Shown here in pieces: positions 8,885-17,345 of a stretch of DNA of 64,000 nt. Under the pieces are notes generated by a model. The model made no database searches. It worked only from the letters and a program-made list of their open reading frames with translations, and was not told the origin of the DNA. How positions within the stretch are numbered: the stretch's first letter is position 1; the number at the start of each line of letters is the position of its first letter. The DNA is from Reyranella sp. (GTDB lineage Bacteria > Pseudomonadota > Alphaproteobacteria > Reyranellales > Reyranellaceae). The stretch is from contig JAIEOV010000007.1 in the NCBI GenBank assembly GCA_019750135.1, positions 124,001 through 188,000 of the forward strand. The letters run 5' to 3'. The position numbers and the translations under genes are program-made.

Positions 8885-10306
8885 ATGTCTGACCACCCCT
8901 CGACCTGGATTTCCGCATCGGAACTCACAACACTTTATGCCCGCAAGGTGCTTTCCCCGCTCGATTTCATCGATGCGATGGTAGAGCGCGCAGCACGGCT
9001 GCAACCTTCTCTGAACTCTTTTGTCCTGATCGACGCCGACGGCGCCCGGGCCGCGGCCAAGGCTTCGGAGGCGCGCTGGCTCAAGGGCCAGCCGCTGTCG
9101 CCGCTCGACGGTGTCCCGACCACCATCAAGGACACGACGCCGGTGAAAGGATGGCCGACCCGTTACGGCTCGCATGCCACGGACGAGACGGCCGCCGCTG
9201 AGAATGCACCCATCGTCGACAAATTCCAGGCCGCCGGCCTCGTGCTCCTCGGCAAGACGACGACGCCCGAGTTCGGCTGGAAGGCCCTGACCGATTCGCC
9301 GCTGCAGGGCATCACGCGCAACCCGTGGAACCTCGAGCACTCCCCCGGTGGCTCTTCCGGCGGTGCCTCGTCGCTCACCGCCGCCGGAATCAACCCATTC
9401 AACCATGGCAATGATGGCGGCGGCTCGATCCGCATTCCTGCGGCGCATACTGGCCTCGTCGGCCTGAAGCCGAGCTATGGCCGCATCGCCCAGTACCCGG
9501 CCGACGCGCCGTTCGCCGACGTCATCAGCCAGGGTGTCCTCGCACGCACGGTCCTCGACACGGCGCTGGCACTGAACGCAACGGCCGGGCCGGATCTGCG
9601 CGATTGGCGGTCGCTGCCGGCCGACCCGCGTGACTACACGGTCGGTCTTGACGACGGCGTGCGCGGCTGGCGGATCGGCCTCAGCCTCGATTTCGGCCAC
9701 GTCAAGGCCGACCCGGAGGTGCGCGAGCTGGTCGCCGATGCGGCCAGGCACTTCGAGGCGCTCGGCGCGCATCTCGAGGATGTCGGTCCGCTGATCGAGC
9801 CGCTCCAAAACAACTTCGAGCCCCTATGGATCGGCAGCTTCGCCACTCGCCTGCGCCAGATCCCGACTCAGCTGCACGGCAAGCTCGACCCCGGCTTCCG
9901 CGCCGCCGCCGAAAAGGGCCTGGCCATCACGCTGGCCGATTACGCGCGCTCCTACGAAGCCAAGTCGAAGCTCGCCCGCGATCTCGCCCTGTGGCATCGC
10001 AAGTACGACCTCCTGCTGGCGCCGGTCACCCCGACCGCCGCGCCGCCGGTCGAGACGCTCTATAACTCCGACGCCTTCCCGCGCTGGACCAAGGGTGCAC
10101 CTTATACGCTGCCCTGCAACCTCACCGGACAGCCGGCGGCGGCGATGCCGGCCGGCCTCACCAAAGCCGGGTTGCCTGTCGGCATCCAGCTCATCGGTCC
10201 GCCGCGCGCCGACCATCTCGTGTTGCGTGCCATGCGGGCGTACGAGAGCTCGTGCGGTTGGATCTGGCCGCAGCAAAGGGTCGTCGAGACGCTGACCGCG
10301 CTCTGA
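8885..10306 (+). CDS. Amidase (amidase-signature family)
   Basis: A 473-residue amidase-signature hydrolase. The start ATG at 8885 (MSDHPSTW) fits the family N-terminus. The Ser-cis-Ser-Lys triad is intact: Lys82 (TIKDTTP), cis-Ser157 (PGGSSGG) and nucleophile Ser181 (GGGSIRIPA). The usual DTGGS before the nucleophile is NDGGGS here, a small deviation. The family hydrolyses carboxylic amides; GatA is unlikely because no gatB/gatC are nearby. It is divergent from the small membrane protein at 8776. Confidence 0.88.
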   Translation: MSDHPSTWISASELTTLYARKVLSPLDFIDAMVERAARLQPSLNSFVLIDADGARAAAKASEARWLKGQPLSPLDGVPTTIKDTTPVKGWPTRYGSHATDETAAAENAPIVDKFQAAGLVLLGKTTTPEFGWKALTDSPLQGITRNPWNLEHSPGGSSGGASSLTAAGINPFNHGNDGGGSIRIPAAHTGLVGLKPSYGRIAQYPADAPFADVISQGVLARTVLDTALALNATAGPDLRDWRSLPADPRDYTVGLDDGVRGWRIGLSLDFGHVKADPEVRELVADAARHFEALGAHLEDVGPLIEPLQNNFEPLWIGSFATRLRQIPTQLHGKLDPGFRAAAEKGLAITLADYARSYEAKSKLARDLALWHRKYDLLLAPVTPTAAPPVETLYNSDAFPRWTKGAPYTLPCNLTGQPAAAMPAGLTKAGLPVGIQLIGPPRADHLVLRAMRAYESSCGWIWPQQRVVETLTAL

Positions 10307-10405
10307 TGGCCAACCCCACGCGCCAACCCCCACGCGCTTGTGAATTGGGCAGGGGCCGCGCCTCGGCCACTGTCACACCCTGTGAACAACGCATGGGAGG
10401 TATTG

Positions 10406-11083
10406 ATGCGCAGGGATATCAAAGTAGCCGCTCTGGCCGTGACCACGGCAGCCTTGGCGTTCGTCGGCAGCTCGCAGGCGCAGCAGCAGCCGCCGCAGTT
10501 TCCCGACATGACGTTCTTCATCACCAGCGTCGGCGGCCCGCAAGGTGCCAACTTCGGCGGCCTCGAGGGCGCCGACCGCCATTGCCAGGCGCTCGCCACC
10601 AGGGCCGGCGCCGGCAGCAAGACCTGGCGTGCCTATCTCAGCACCCAGGCCGTGGGCGGCGCCACCGCCGTCAACGCCAAGGACCGTATCGGCAAGGGGC
10701 CGTGGACCAACGCCAAGGGCGTGGTCATCGCCACCAGCGTCGAGGACCTGCACTCGCCCAACAACAAGATCACGGCCGAGACCAACGTCTCCGAGACCGG
10801 CCGCCTGATCCCGAGCCGGCTCTACACCGTCAACCAGCACGACATCCTGACCGGCTCACAGGCCGACGGGACGGCGTTCCCGCCGGACAAGGACATGACC
10901 TGCGGCAACTGGACCAAGAGCGGCGAAGGCAACGCCATGGTCGGGCATGCCGATCGCATGGGCCTGCGCGACGACGACGCCTCGAAGTCGTGGAACGCCT
11001 CACACCCGTCGCGGGCGTGCGACGCAGCCTCGCTGGTCGCGACCGGTGGCACCGGCCTGCTCTACTGCTTCGCGGCGAACTGA
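10406..11083 (+). CDS. Secreted lectin-like (DUF1554-type) protein
   Basis: I chose the ATG at 10406 (MRRDIKVAAL) because GGGAGG lies 6 bases upstream; a further-upstream in-frame ATG has no ribosome site. Residues 1-27 are a signal peptide ending SSQAQ. The mature part begins with FFITSVGGPQGANFGGL and ADRHCQALA, then KTWRAYLST, which resembles the C-type-lectin/endostatin-like fold of DUF1554-type proteins. Four Cys (DRHC, MTC, SRAC, LLYC) could form two disulphides, fitting a periplasmic or secreted location. The ligand is unknown; family assignment is by eye. Confidence 0.7.
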   Translation: MRRDIKVAALAVTTAALAFVGSSQAQQQPPQFPDMTFFITSVGGPQGANFGGLEGADRHCQALATRAGAGSKTWRAYLSTQAVGGATAVNAKDRIGKGPWTNAKGVVIATSVEDLHSPNNKITAETNVSETGRLIPSRLYTVNQHDILTGSQADGTAFPPDKDMTCGNWTKSGEGNAMVGHADRMGLRDDDASKSWNASHPSRACDAASLVATGGTGLLYCFAAN

Positions 11084-11095
11084 GAACTGAGCGAA

Positions 11096-11124
11096 TAGCC
11101 TCCTGAGTCTGGCGGGGGAGGCTA
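11096..11124. terminator. Hairpin between convergent genes
   Basis: TAGCCTCC (11096-11103) pairs perfectly with GGAGGCTA (11117-11124) across a 13-base loop, located between the convergent lectin-like gene and Bug receptor gene. There is no T-run on either side, so as an intrinsic terminator it would be weak; it could still protect 3-prime ends. Confidence 0.4.
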
Positions 11125-11140
11125 CCTCAGTCGAGCAGGA

Positions 11141-12115
11141 TCAGGACTCGACCTTCACGTCGGCGGTCTTGATGACCTTCTCCCACTTGTCGATTTCGTC
11201 CTGCAGGAACTTGGCCGTGTCGGCGGTCGTGGCGCCGACCGGCACCAGCGCCTGCTCCGCCATGCGCTTGCGCAGGCCCTCGTCTTGGACCGCCTTCGCC
11301 ACTTCGCTCTGAAGCTTGGCGATGATGTCTGCCGGCGTACCGGCCGGCGCGAGGAACATCACCCAGCTCGAGGATTCGATCAGCGGGCCGCCCGATTCGA
11401 CGATCGTCGGCACCTCCTCCGCGCCGGGGACGCGCTCCTTCGACAGCATGCACAGCGCTCTGATCTTGCCGGCGCGGACCTGGGACATGACGCCGATCGG
11501 CACGTCGAGCAGCAATTGGATGTTGCCCGAGACGAGGTCGGCCAGCGCCGGCGCGGTTCCTTTGTAGGGCACGTGCACCATGTCGATCCCGGCGACCTGC
11601 TTGATCAGCTCGCTGGTCAGATGGGCAGCGGCACCGACCCCTGACGATCCGTAGGAGATCTTGCCCGGATTCTGTTTGGCGTAGGCGATGAACTCGGCCA
11701 TGTTCTTGACCGGCAGCGAGTTCGACACCGACACCATGATCGGCGCGACCGCGACCAGCGAGATCGGTGCAAAGCCTGTCACCGGATCGAACTTCAGCTT
11801 GCCGGCATAGAGCGTCTTGTTGGCCGCGTGTGCGGCGATCACGGTCAGGAAGGTGTAGCCGTCGGGCGCCGTGTTCGCGACCATCTCGGCGCCGATCAGC
11901 GAATTGGCGCCCGGCTTGTTGTCCACCACGAATGTCTGGCCGACATTCATCTTCTCGAGCGTCAGCCGCGTCACCACGTCGGTCAGGCCGCCCGCGGTGT
12001 AGGGCACCACCCATCTGATCGGCTTGCTGGGCCAGGATTGCGCGCGCAACGCTCCAGGGAACAGGGACGCGCCCGCGCTCGCCGCCAGGACGCCGCGGCG
12101 GTTCAACTTGCTCAT
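11141..12115 (-). CDS. Bug-family tripartite tricarboxylate transporter receptor
   Basis: The third Bug/TctC receptor in the window, 324 residues. The signal peptide ends near LRAQS (residue 26). The ligand-loop motif is WVVPYTAGGLTDVVTR, with GANSLIGAEMVANTAPDG and HVPYKGTAPALADL downstream. It sits 19 bp downstream of an SDR gene on the same strand and is probably co-transcribed with it, suggesting the SDR acts on an imported acid. No TctAB permease is present. Confidence 0.9.
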   Translation of the reverse strand: MSKLNRRGVLAASAGASLFPGALRAQSWPSKPIRWVVPYTAGGLTDVVTRLTLEKMNVGQTFVVDNKPGANSLIGAEMVANTAPDGYTFLTVIAAHAANKTLYAGKLKFDPVTGFAPISLVAVAPIMVSVSNSLPVKNMAEFIAYAKQNPGKISYGSSGVGAAAHLTSELIKQVAGIDMVHVPYKGTAPALADLVSGNIQLLLDVPIGVMSQVRAGKIRALCMLSKERVPGAEEVPTIVESGGPLIESSSWVMFLAPAGTPADIIAKLQSEVAKAVQDEGLRKRMAEQALVPVGATTADTAKFLQDEIDKWEKVIKTADVKVES

Positions 12116-12134
12116 GCCTTTTGCTCCGGTGTGA

Positions 12135-13034
12135 CTAGTCGAGATCCAGTCCGTTCATGCCGGCGTTCTTGCGCGCCTTCTTGGCGAGCTCGGTCAAGAT
12201 CTTGCCGGCGGCGCGCGGGTCGAGGACCGGCTTGGATTCCGGCCCCTTGTGCCATCCCTCGGCCACAGCGAACTGACCGTTGCCGGCCTGGAAGACGCGG
12301 CCGGTGACCTCGCGGCTTTCCTCGCTCACCAGCCAGGTGGCGACAGGCGCGATCCATTTCGGGCTGCGCGTCTCCTTGTCTTCTTCGGTGTAGGTGCGCA
12401 GGTCCTCGGTCATGCGCGTGAAGGCCGACGGCGAGATCGAGTTCACGGTGATGCCGTAGCGGCCAAGCTCGCGCGCGGCGATGACGGTGAACGAGGCGAT
12501 GCCGGCCTTGGCGGCACCGTAGTTGGTCTGGCCGATGTTGCCGTAGATGCCCGACACCGAGGTCGTGGTGATGATGCGTGCATCGACCGGCCCACCCTTG
12601 ATCTTGGCCTGGTCGCGCCAGTAGGCGGCGGCATGCCGTGCCGGGGCGAAGGTGCCCTTGAGATGTACCTTGATGACGGCGTCCCATTCGTCCTCGGTCA
12701 TGTTGACCAGCATGCGGTCGCGCAGGATGCCTGCATTCAGGACGACGGCATCGAGCTTGCCGAAGGCCGAGACCGCCTGGTCGATCATGCGCTTGGCGCC
12801 GTTCCAGTCGGAGACGTCGTCGCCGTTGGCCACGGCCTCGCCGCCCTTGGCCTTGATCTCGTTCACGACTTGCTGGGCGGGACCGACATCGTTGCCCTTG
12901 CCGGCGCGATCGCCGCCCAGGTCGTTGACCACGACCTTGGCGCCGTGCTCGGCCAGCATCAGGCAGTGTTCCCGGCCGACGCCGCGCGCCCCGCCCGTCA
13001 CGATCGCCACGCGGCCTTCGCACAATCTTGCCAT
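12135..13034 (-). CDS. Short-chain dehydrogenase/reductase
   Basis: A 299-residue classical-type SDR. The nucleotide-binding motif is TGGARGVG near residue 13, then NAGIL. The active site has a Ser in TTTSVSG and YGAAK (Tyr-x-x-x-Lys). The long insert near GGDRAGKGNDVGPAQQ resembles the SDR domains of peroxisomal multifunctional enzyme 2/hydroxyacyl-CoA dehydrogenase relatives, so a 3-hydroxyacyl-CoA or similar substrate is plausible. A GGGAGGGAG ribosome site precedes the ATG at 13034. It is divergent from the serine hydrolase at 13110. Confidence 0.88.
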   Translation of the reverse strand: MARLCEGRVAIVTGGARGVGREHCLMLAEHGAKVVVNDLGGDRAGKGNDVGPAQQVVNEIKAKGGEAVANGDDVSDWNGAKRMIDQAVSAFGKLDAVVLNAGILRDRMLVNMTEDEWDAVIKVHLKGTFAPARHAAAYWRDQAKIKGGPVDARIITTTSVSGIYGNIGQTNYGAAKAGIASFTVIAARELGRYGITVNSISPSAFTRMTEDLRTYTEEDKETRSPKWIAPVATWLVSEESREVTGRVFQAGNGQFAVAEGWHKGPESKPVLDPRAAGKILTELAKKARKNAGMNGLDLD

Positions 13035-13109
13035 CGCTCCCTCCCGTTTCTGGCGTGTCTGCAGGCGATTACCTGCGCTAGTCTGGCGGCCCACGCAAGG
13101 AGGATCGCC

Positions 13110-14339
13110 ATGGACACGCTGCCGCTCGTAGCCCCCGAACAGGTCGGACTTTCCGCAGCGCGGCTCGATCGCGTCTGCAAGTGGATGCATGGCTGGGTCG
13201 ACAGCGGCCGCCTGGCGGGCATGGTGACGGTGGTGATGCGCCGCGGCGAACTCGCCTTCGCCGAGACAGCTGGCAAGGCCGACGTCGAGCGCAACAAGGC
13301 GATGCGGCCGGACACGATCTTCCGCATCTACTCCATGACCAAGCCGCTCACCTCGACGGCGATCATGATGCTCTACGAGGAAGGCCGCTTTCAGCTCGAC
13401 GACCCGATCTCCAAGTTCATCCCGGCCTTCGCCAACCCGCGCGTCTATGCCGGCGGCAGCCGCGGCAAGATCGACAGCGTGCCGGCCGAGCGCGAGATCA
13501 CCTTCCGTGATCTGCTGACTCATACGTCGGGCCTGACCTACGGCTTCATGGAGAGCAACCCGGTCGACGCGCTCTATCGTTCCAAGACCAGTGGCGTCGA
13601 TTTCCAGACCGCCACGACCAGCCTCAAGGATCTCGTCGAGCGTCTCGGGACCTTCCCGCTGATCGCCCAGCCCGGCAAAGCGTGGAACTACAGCGTCGCC
13701 ACCGACGTGCTGGGTTACCTGGTCGAGCTCATCTCCGGGCAGCCCTTCCAGACCTATCTGAAGGAAAAGGTCCTTGCGCCGCTCGGCATGGTCGACACCG
13801 ACTTCCACGTGCCGGCCGACAAGCACGATCGGTTCGCGGCCAACTACCAGGCAGGCGCCGGCGGCAAGCTCGAGCTGATCGACGACCCCGGCATGAGCCG
13901 CTATCTCGCCCCGCGTGCCGTCAATTCCGGCGGCGGCGGACTGGTGTCGACGGCGGCGGATTACCTGCGCTTCTGCCGCTTCATGCTGAACAAGGGCGAG
14001 CTCGACGGCACGCGCCTGCTCGGCCGCAAGACCGTCGAACTGATGACCATGAACCATCTCAAGGGTGACATGGCCGACATGGGCATGCCGCGCTTCTCGG
14101 AATCGACCTATTACGGCGTCGGCTTCGGGCTGGGCTTCTCGGTCATGATCGACCCGGCCAAGGCGCACATCGTCGGCACGGCCGGCGAATATGCGTGGGG
14201 CGGCGCGGCCTCGACGGCCTTCTGGTGCGATCCGGCCGAGGACATGGCCGTGGTGCTGCTGACGCAGCTCATGCCCTCCTCGACCTACCCGATCCGCCGC
14301 GAGCTGCGCGTGCTCACCTACCAGGCGATTGTCGACTGA
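13110..14339 (+). CDS. Serine hydrolase, beta-lactamase (class C-like) family
   Basis: A 409-residue penicillin-binding-protein-like hydrolase. Start ATG 13110 follows AAGGAGG. The SxxK motif SMTK is at 75-78; the YxN-like motif is NYSVATD, and a late WGG-type motif appears in YAWGGAAST. There is no signal peptide, so it is probably a cytoplasmic esterase or lactonase of the EstB type, not a beta-lactamase. Its stop shares one base with the start of the TauD-like gene (TGATG), indicating translational coupling. Confidence 0.88.
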   Translation: MDTLPLVAPEQVGLSAARLDRVCKWMHGWVDSGRLAGMVTVVMRRGELAFAETAGKADVERNKAMRPDTIFRIYSMTKPLTSTAIMMLYEEGRFQLDDPISKFIPAFANPRVYAGGSRGKIDSVPAEREITFRDLLTHTSGLTYGFMESNPVDALYRSKTSGVDFQTATTSLKDLVERLGTFPLIAQPGKAWNYSVATDVLGYLVELISGQPFQTYLKEKVLAPLGMVDTDFHVPADKHDRFAANYQAGAGGKLELIDDPGMSRYLAPRAVNSGGGGLVSTAADYLRFCRFMLNKGELDGTRLLGRKTVELMTMNHLKGDMADMGMPRFSESTYYGVGFGLGFSVMIDPAKAHIVGTAGEYAWGGAASTAFWCDPAEDMAVVLLTQLMPSSTYPIRRELRVLTYQAIVD

Positions 14340-15214
14340 TGAGAAACACCGGCCCCCTCAAAGTCACCAAGCTCCACCCCCTGTTCGGGGCGGAGGTCAG
14401 TGGCATCGACATCACGCGACCACTGTCGGCTCGCGAGTTCGGACCCATCCGCGCCGCGTTCGAGGAGCATTCGGTACTCCTCTTCCGCGACCAGCCGATG
14501 GACGACGAGAAGCAGATCGAGTTCAGCGAGCTGTTCGGCCCGCTGGAGACCACCGGCGCCTCCAATCCCGCCGCCGGCACGAAGTTCCAACGCCAGTCGA
14601 ACCTCGACATCATGACGGGCGAACCGATCCCGCCCGACGACATGCGCATGATCTACCAGAAGGCCAACTACTTCTGGCACTCCGACTCCTCGTTCAAGCG
14701 CGTCCCCTCGCTGTGCTCGATCCTGACGGCGCGCGTCTGCCCGCCGGAGGGCGGCAACACCGAGTTCCTGTCGATGCGCGCGGCGTGGGATGCCCTGCCG
14801 CCGGCACTGCAGGCGACCATCCATCCGCTGATCGCCGAGCATTCGCTGCAATACTCCCGCGACCGCGTCCAGAAGGGCATCCTGAGCGCCAAGGCGATCG
14901 CCGAGCTGCCGCCGGTCAAGCAGCGGCTGTTCCAGGACAATCCGGTGAACGGGCGCCGCGCCCTCTATATCGGTGCCCATGCCGGCTTCATCATCGGCTG
15001 GCCCAGGGCGACCGGCGAGGCCCTGCTCTATGAGCTCTCGCAACGGGCCGACCAGCCCGAGTTCCGGCTGTCGCACGCCTGGCGCGAGGGCGACGTCATC
15101 GTGTGGGACAACCGTGCGGTATTGCACCGCGCTACATACTACGACACGGTGAAGTACAAGCGCTTCATGCAGCGCACCACCATCGGCGGCGACCTGCCGA
15201 CGGTGCCGCAATAA
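14339..15214 (+). CDS. TauD/TfdA family Fe(II)/2-oxoglutarate dioxygenase
   Basis: A 291-residue dioxygenase starting MRNTGPLKVTKL in the last base of the upstream stop codon. The metal facial triad is His114-x-Asp116 (WHSDSS) and His263 (VLHRATYY), with the 2-oxoglutarate-binding Arg in KRFMQRT. Family members oxidise taurine, chlorophenoxyacetates, alkyl sulfates and similar acids; the substrate here is not clear. Coupling to the preceding hydrolase and the following MFS carrier suggests a small catabolic operon: hydrolysis, oxidation and transport. Confidence 0.9.
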   Translation: MRNTGPLKVTKLHPLFGAEVSGIDITRPLSAREFGPIRAAFEEHSVLLFRDQPMDDEKQIEFSELFGPLETTGASNPAAGTKFQRQSNLDIMTGEPIPPDDMRMIYQKANYFWHSDSSFKRVPSLCSILTARVCPPEGGNTEFLSMRAAWDALPPALQATIHPLIAEHSLQYSRDRVQKGILSAKAIAELPPVKQRLFQDNPVNGRRALYIGAHAGFIIGWPRATGEALLYELSQRADQPEFRLSHAWREGDVIVWDNRAVLHRATYYDTVKYKRFMQRTTIGGDLPTVPQ

Positions 15215-15217
15215 GAG

Positions 15218-16609
15218 ATGGCTGTACCGGCTCCGGCAACACCACCGCTTCCCGACGGAATGCCCCCTGGCTGGCCACGCCGGCTGGCGGTGGCGACCAT
15301 TACCATCGGGCTGATGATGTCGGTGCTCAGCAACTCGATGACCAACCTGGCGCTGCCCTACATCGCCAAGGACCTGAACATCACGGCTGAAAGCTCGATC
15401 TGGATCGTCAACGCCACCCAGATCGCGCTCATCATCTCGCTGCTACCGGTGGCGGCGCTGGCCGACATCGTTGGTTACCGCCACGTCTATCGCATCGGCC
15501 TGATCGTGTTCTCGCTGGCGTCGATCGGCTGTGCCCTGGCGCCATCATTGCCCTGGCTGCTGCTCGGCCGCACCTTCCAGGGTCTCGGTGGAGCGGCCAT
15601 CATGTCGGTGCAGCCGGCACTGGTGCGCGCGATCTACCCGCGCTCCCAGCTCGGGCGTGGCCTTGGCTTCAACACGACGGTCGTCGCGACGTCGCTGGCC
15701 GCCGGCCCCTCGATTGGCGCTGCCGTGCTGACGATTGCCCCCTGGCCATACCTGTTTGCCGTCTACGCGCCGCTCGGGGTCATCTCCTTCGTGCTGGCCG
15801 AGCGTTACCTGCCGCGCACGCTTCACACCCATCGCCCCTTCGACTGGACCTCGGCGGCCCTGTCGGGTGCCACCTTCGGCCTGTTGATCTTCGGCATCGA
15901 TGGCCTGGCGCATGGCCATCATCGGCTCGTCGTCTCCTCCGAGCTCGTCGCTGCGGCCGTCCTGGGAACCCTCTTCGTCCTTCGACAAAAGACGCTGGCC
16001 GATCCGATGATGCCGATCGACGTCTTCCGGCGCCCGATCTTCTCGCTCTCCATCACCGCAGCGGCCTGCACCTTCACGGCGCAGGGCTTGGCCTTCGTCA
16101 GCCTGCCGTTCTTCTTCCACACCGTGCTCGGCCGCGACGCCACAAGCACCGGCATACTGCTGACGGCATGGCCGTTGGCACTCGCCACCATCGCCCCGAT
16201 CGCCGGCCGCCTGGCTGACCGCCACCATGCCGGCTTCCTGGGCGCGATCGGCCTCACCAGCATGACGATCGGCCTCGTGCTCACGGCGTTGCTGCCGGAG
16301 AACCCGTCGAGTGCCGACATCATGTGGCGACTGGTCCTGTGCGGCGCGGGCTTCGGCGTTTTCGCCTCGCCCAACAACCGGCTGATGATGAACTCTGTGC
16401 CCCGCGAGCGCAGCGGCAGCGCCGGCGGCATCATCGCCACGGCGCGCACCTTCGGGCAGACACTGGGCGCCGCGCTTGTTGCGGTCGTGTTCGGTCTCTT
16501 CGACTTCTCCGGCGGAGGGGCCGCCGACGCCGCCCGTGCGGCGATCTGGCTGGGCGCTGTCTTCGCGGCCGCGGCGCTGGTGATCGGCAGCCTGCGGCTG
16601 AGGCACTAG
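15218..16609 (+). CDS. MFS transporter, drug:H+ antiporter-2 (14-TM) type
   Basis: A 463-residue membrane transporter starting 3 bp after the dioxygenase stop. It has many hydrophobic helices, with typical MFS loops such as ADIVGYRHVYRIG and LGRTFQGLGGAA. The TNLALPYIAKDL opening and WIVNATQIA are characteristic of the DHA2/EmrB group. It probably exports a toxic compound or takes up/exports the substrate of the adjacent dioxygenase. The C-terminal helix pair ends at LRLRH. Confidence 0.9.
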   Translation: MAVPAPATPPLPDGMPPGWPRRLAVATITIGLMMSVLSNSMTNLALPYIAKDLNITAESSIWIVNATQIALIISLLPVAALADIVGYRHVYRIGLIVFSLASIGCALAPSLPWLLLGRTFQGLGGAAIMSVQPALVRAIYPRSQLGRGLGFNTTVVATSLAAGPSIGAAVLTIAPWPYLFAVYAPLGVISFVLAERYLPRTLHTHRPFDWTSAALSGATFGLLIFGIDGLAHGHHRLVVSSELVAAAVLGTLFVLRQKTLADPMMPIDVFRRPIFSLSITAAACTFTAQGLAFVSLPFFFHTVLGRDATSTGILLTAWPLALATIAPIAGRLADRHHAGFLGAIGLTSMTIGLVLTALLPENPSSADIMWRLVLCGAGFGVFASPNNRLMMNSVPRERSGSAGGIIATARTFGQTLGAALVAVVFGLFDFSGGGAADAARAAIWLGAVFAAAALVIGSLRLRH

Positions 16610-16618
16610 GGCGCTGTC

Positions 16619-17107
16619 GTGCCGACCAAGCTCGTCGCCGTCGCCGCGATCGTCGTCCTGGTCCTCGGCTACTTCCTCGGCCTGTGGTCGGACCTTGCCG
16701 GCTGGCTGAGCGACCTCTGGTACTTCCTTGCTGCCTCGACATTCGTGCCGAACTGGCTCCTGGGCATTTTCGCGATCTGTGCCGTTGTCGTCGCCGGACT
16801 GCTGGGCGCCGGCTTGCGCCCCGCGCGCCACATTCGACGTCCTTCGCCGATCAGCACCCAGGACAGCTTCTTCAATATCCGTTGGCGCTGGTCATACGAC
16901 GCATCAGGCGGCGTGCAAGACCTGACCCCCTACTGCCTGCGCTGTGGAAATCGTCTCGTGCTCAAGGACGTGGGCACCACTCGGCCTGCCGATCGATACG
17001 AATGCCGCTGCGATCGCTGCGGGGCCGTTGCCTGCGAGATCGACTGTTCGGTCGACGAATTCGAGCGCCGCGTCCTGCAAAAAATCCATGAGATGACCTC
17101 CGGCTAG
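16619..17107 (+). CDS. Membrane protein with C-terminal zinc-ribbon-like domain
   Basis: A 162-residue protein with a GTG start (MPTKLVAVAA), 9 bp after the MFS gene. Two hydrophobic helices lie at about 5-22 and 46-66. The soluble tail contains a CLRCGN pair and a second CRCDRC pair about 30 residues later, a spacing that could bind zinc as a ribbon. I know no function. The layout (two helices plus a cytoplasmic zinc finger) suggests a membrane-tethered sensor or assembly factor, which is speculative. Confidence 0.6.
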   Translation: MPTKLVAVAAIVVLVLGYFLGLWSDLAGWLSDLWYFLAASTFVPNWLLGIFAICAVVVAGLLGAGLRPARHIRRPSPISTQDSFFNIRWRWSYDASGGVQDLTPYCLRCGNRLVLKDVGTTRPADRYECRCDRCGAVACEIDCSVDEFERRVLQKIHEMTSG

Positions 17108-17163
17108 AGGCTGATGACTGAACAGCCGGCTGCAATGCTGCACACGAAATGAAGGGGGCGACG

Positions 17164-17322
17164 ATGTCGCTTCGATCGATCTCGGTTCTCGCCGCATTGA
17201 TCCTGTTGCAGCTCTGCGGCTGCGTCACCACGAACAAGACGTCAGCCCCGTCGGTCAACGAACTGGAGCGCCATCACGACGAGATGATGCAGCGCATGGG
17301 CGGCGGCAGCGGCGGCATGTGA
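17164..17322 (+). CDS. Small lipoprotein, 52 aa
   Basis: A short gene with an AAGGGGG ribosome site 5 bases before the ATG at 17164; an in-frame ATG at 17149 is less well placed. The N-terminus MSLRSISVLAALILLQLCGC is a lipoprotein signal with a possible lipobox LCGC and lipidated Cys20. The remaining 32 residues are polar and end in a Gly-rich tail (GGGSGGM). No family recognised. Its 3-prime end faces the GlxA-type regulator. Confidence 0.6.
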   Translation: MSLRSISVLAALILLQLCGCVTTNKTSAPSVNELERHHDEMMQRMGGGSGGM

Positions 17323-17330
17323 CGAACAGT

Positions 17331-17345
17331 GCGGCGTCACGCCGC
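17331..17345. terminator. Compact GC hairpin between convergent genes
   Basis: GCGGCG and CGCCGC flank a TCA loop that includes the stop codon of the GlxA-type regulator. There is no T-run, so terminator activity is uncertain, but the position between convergent genes fits. Confidence 0.3.
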
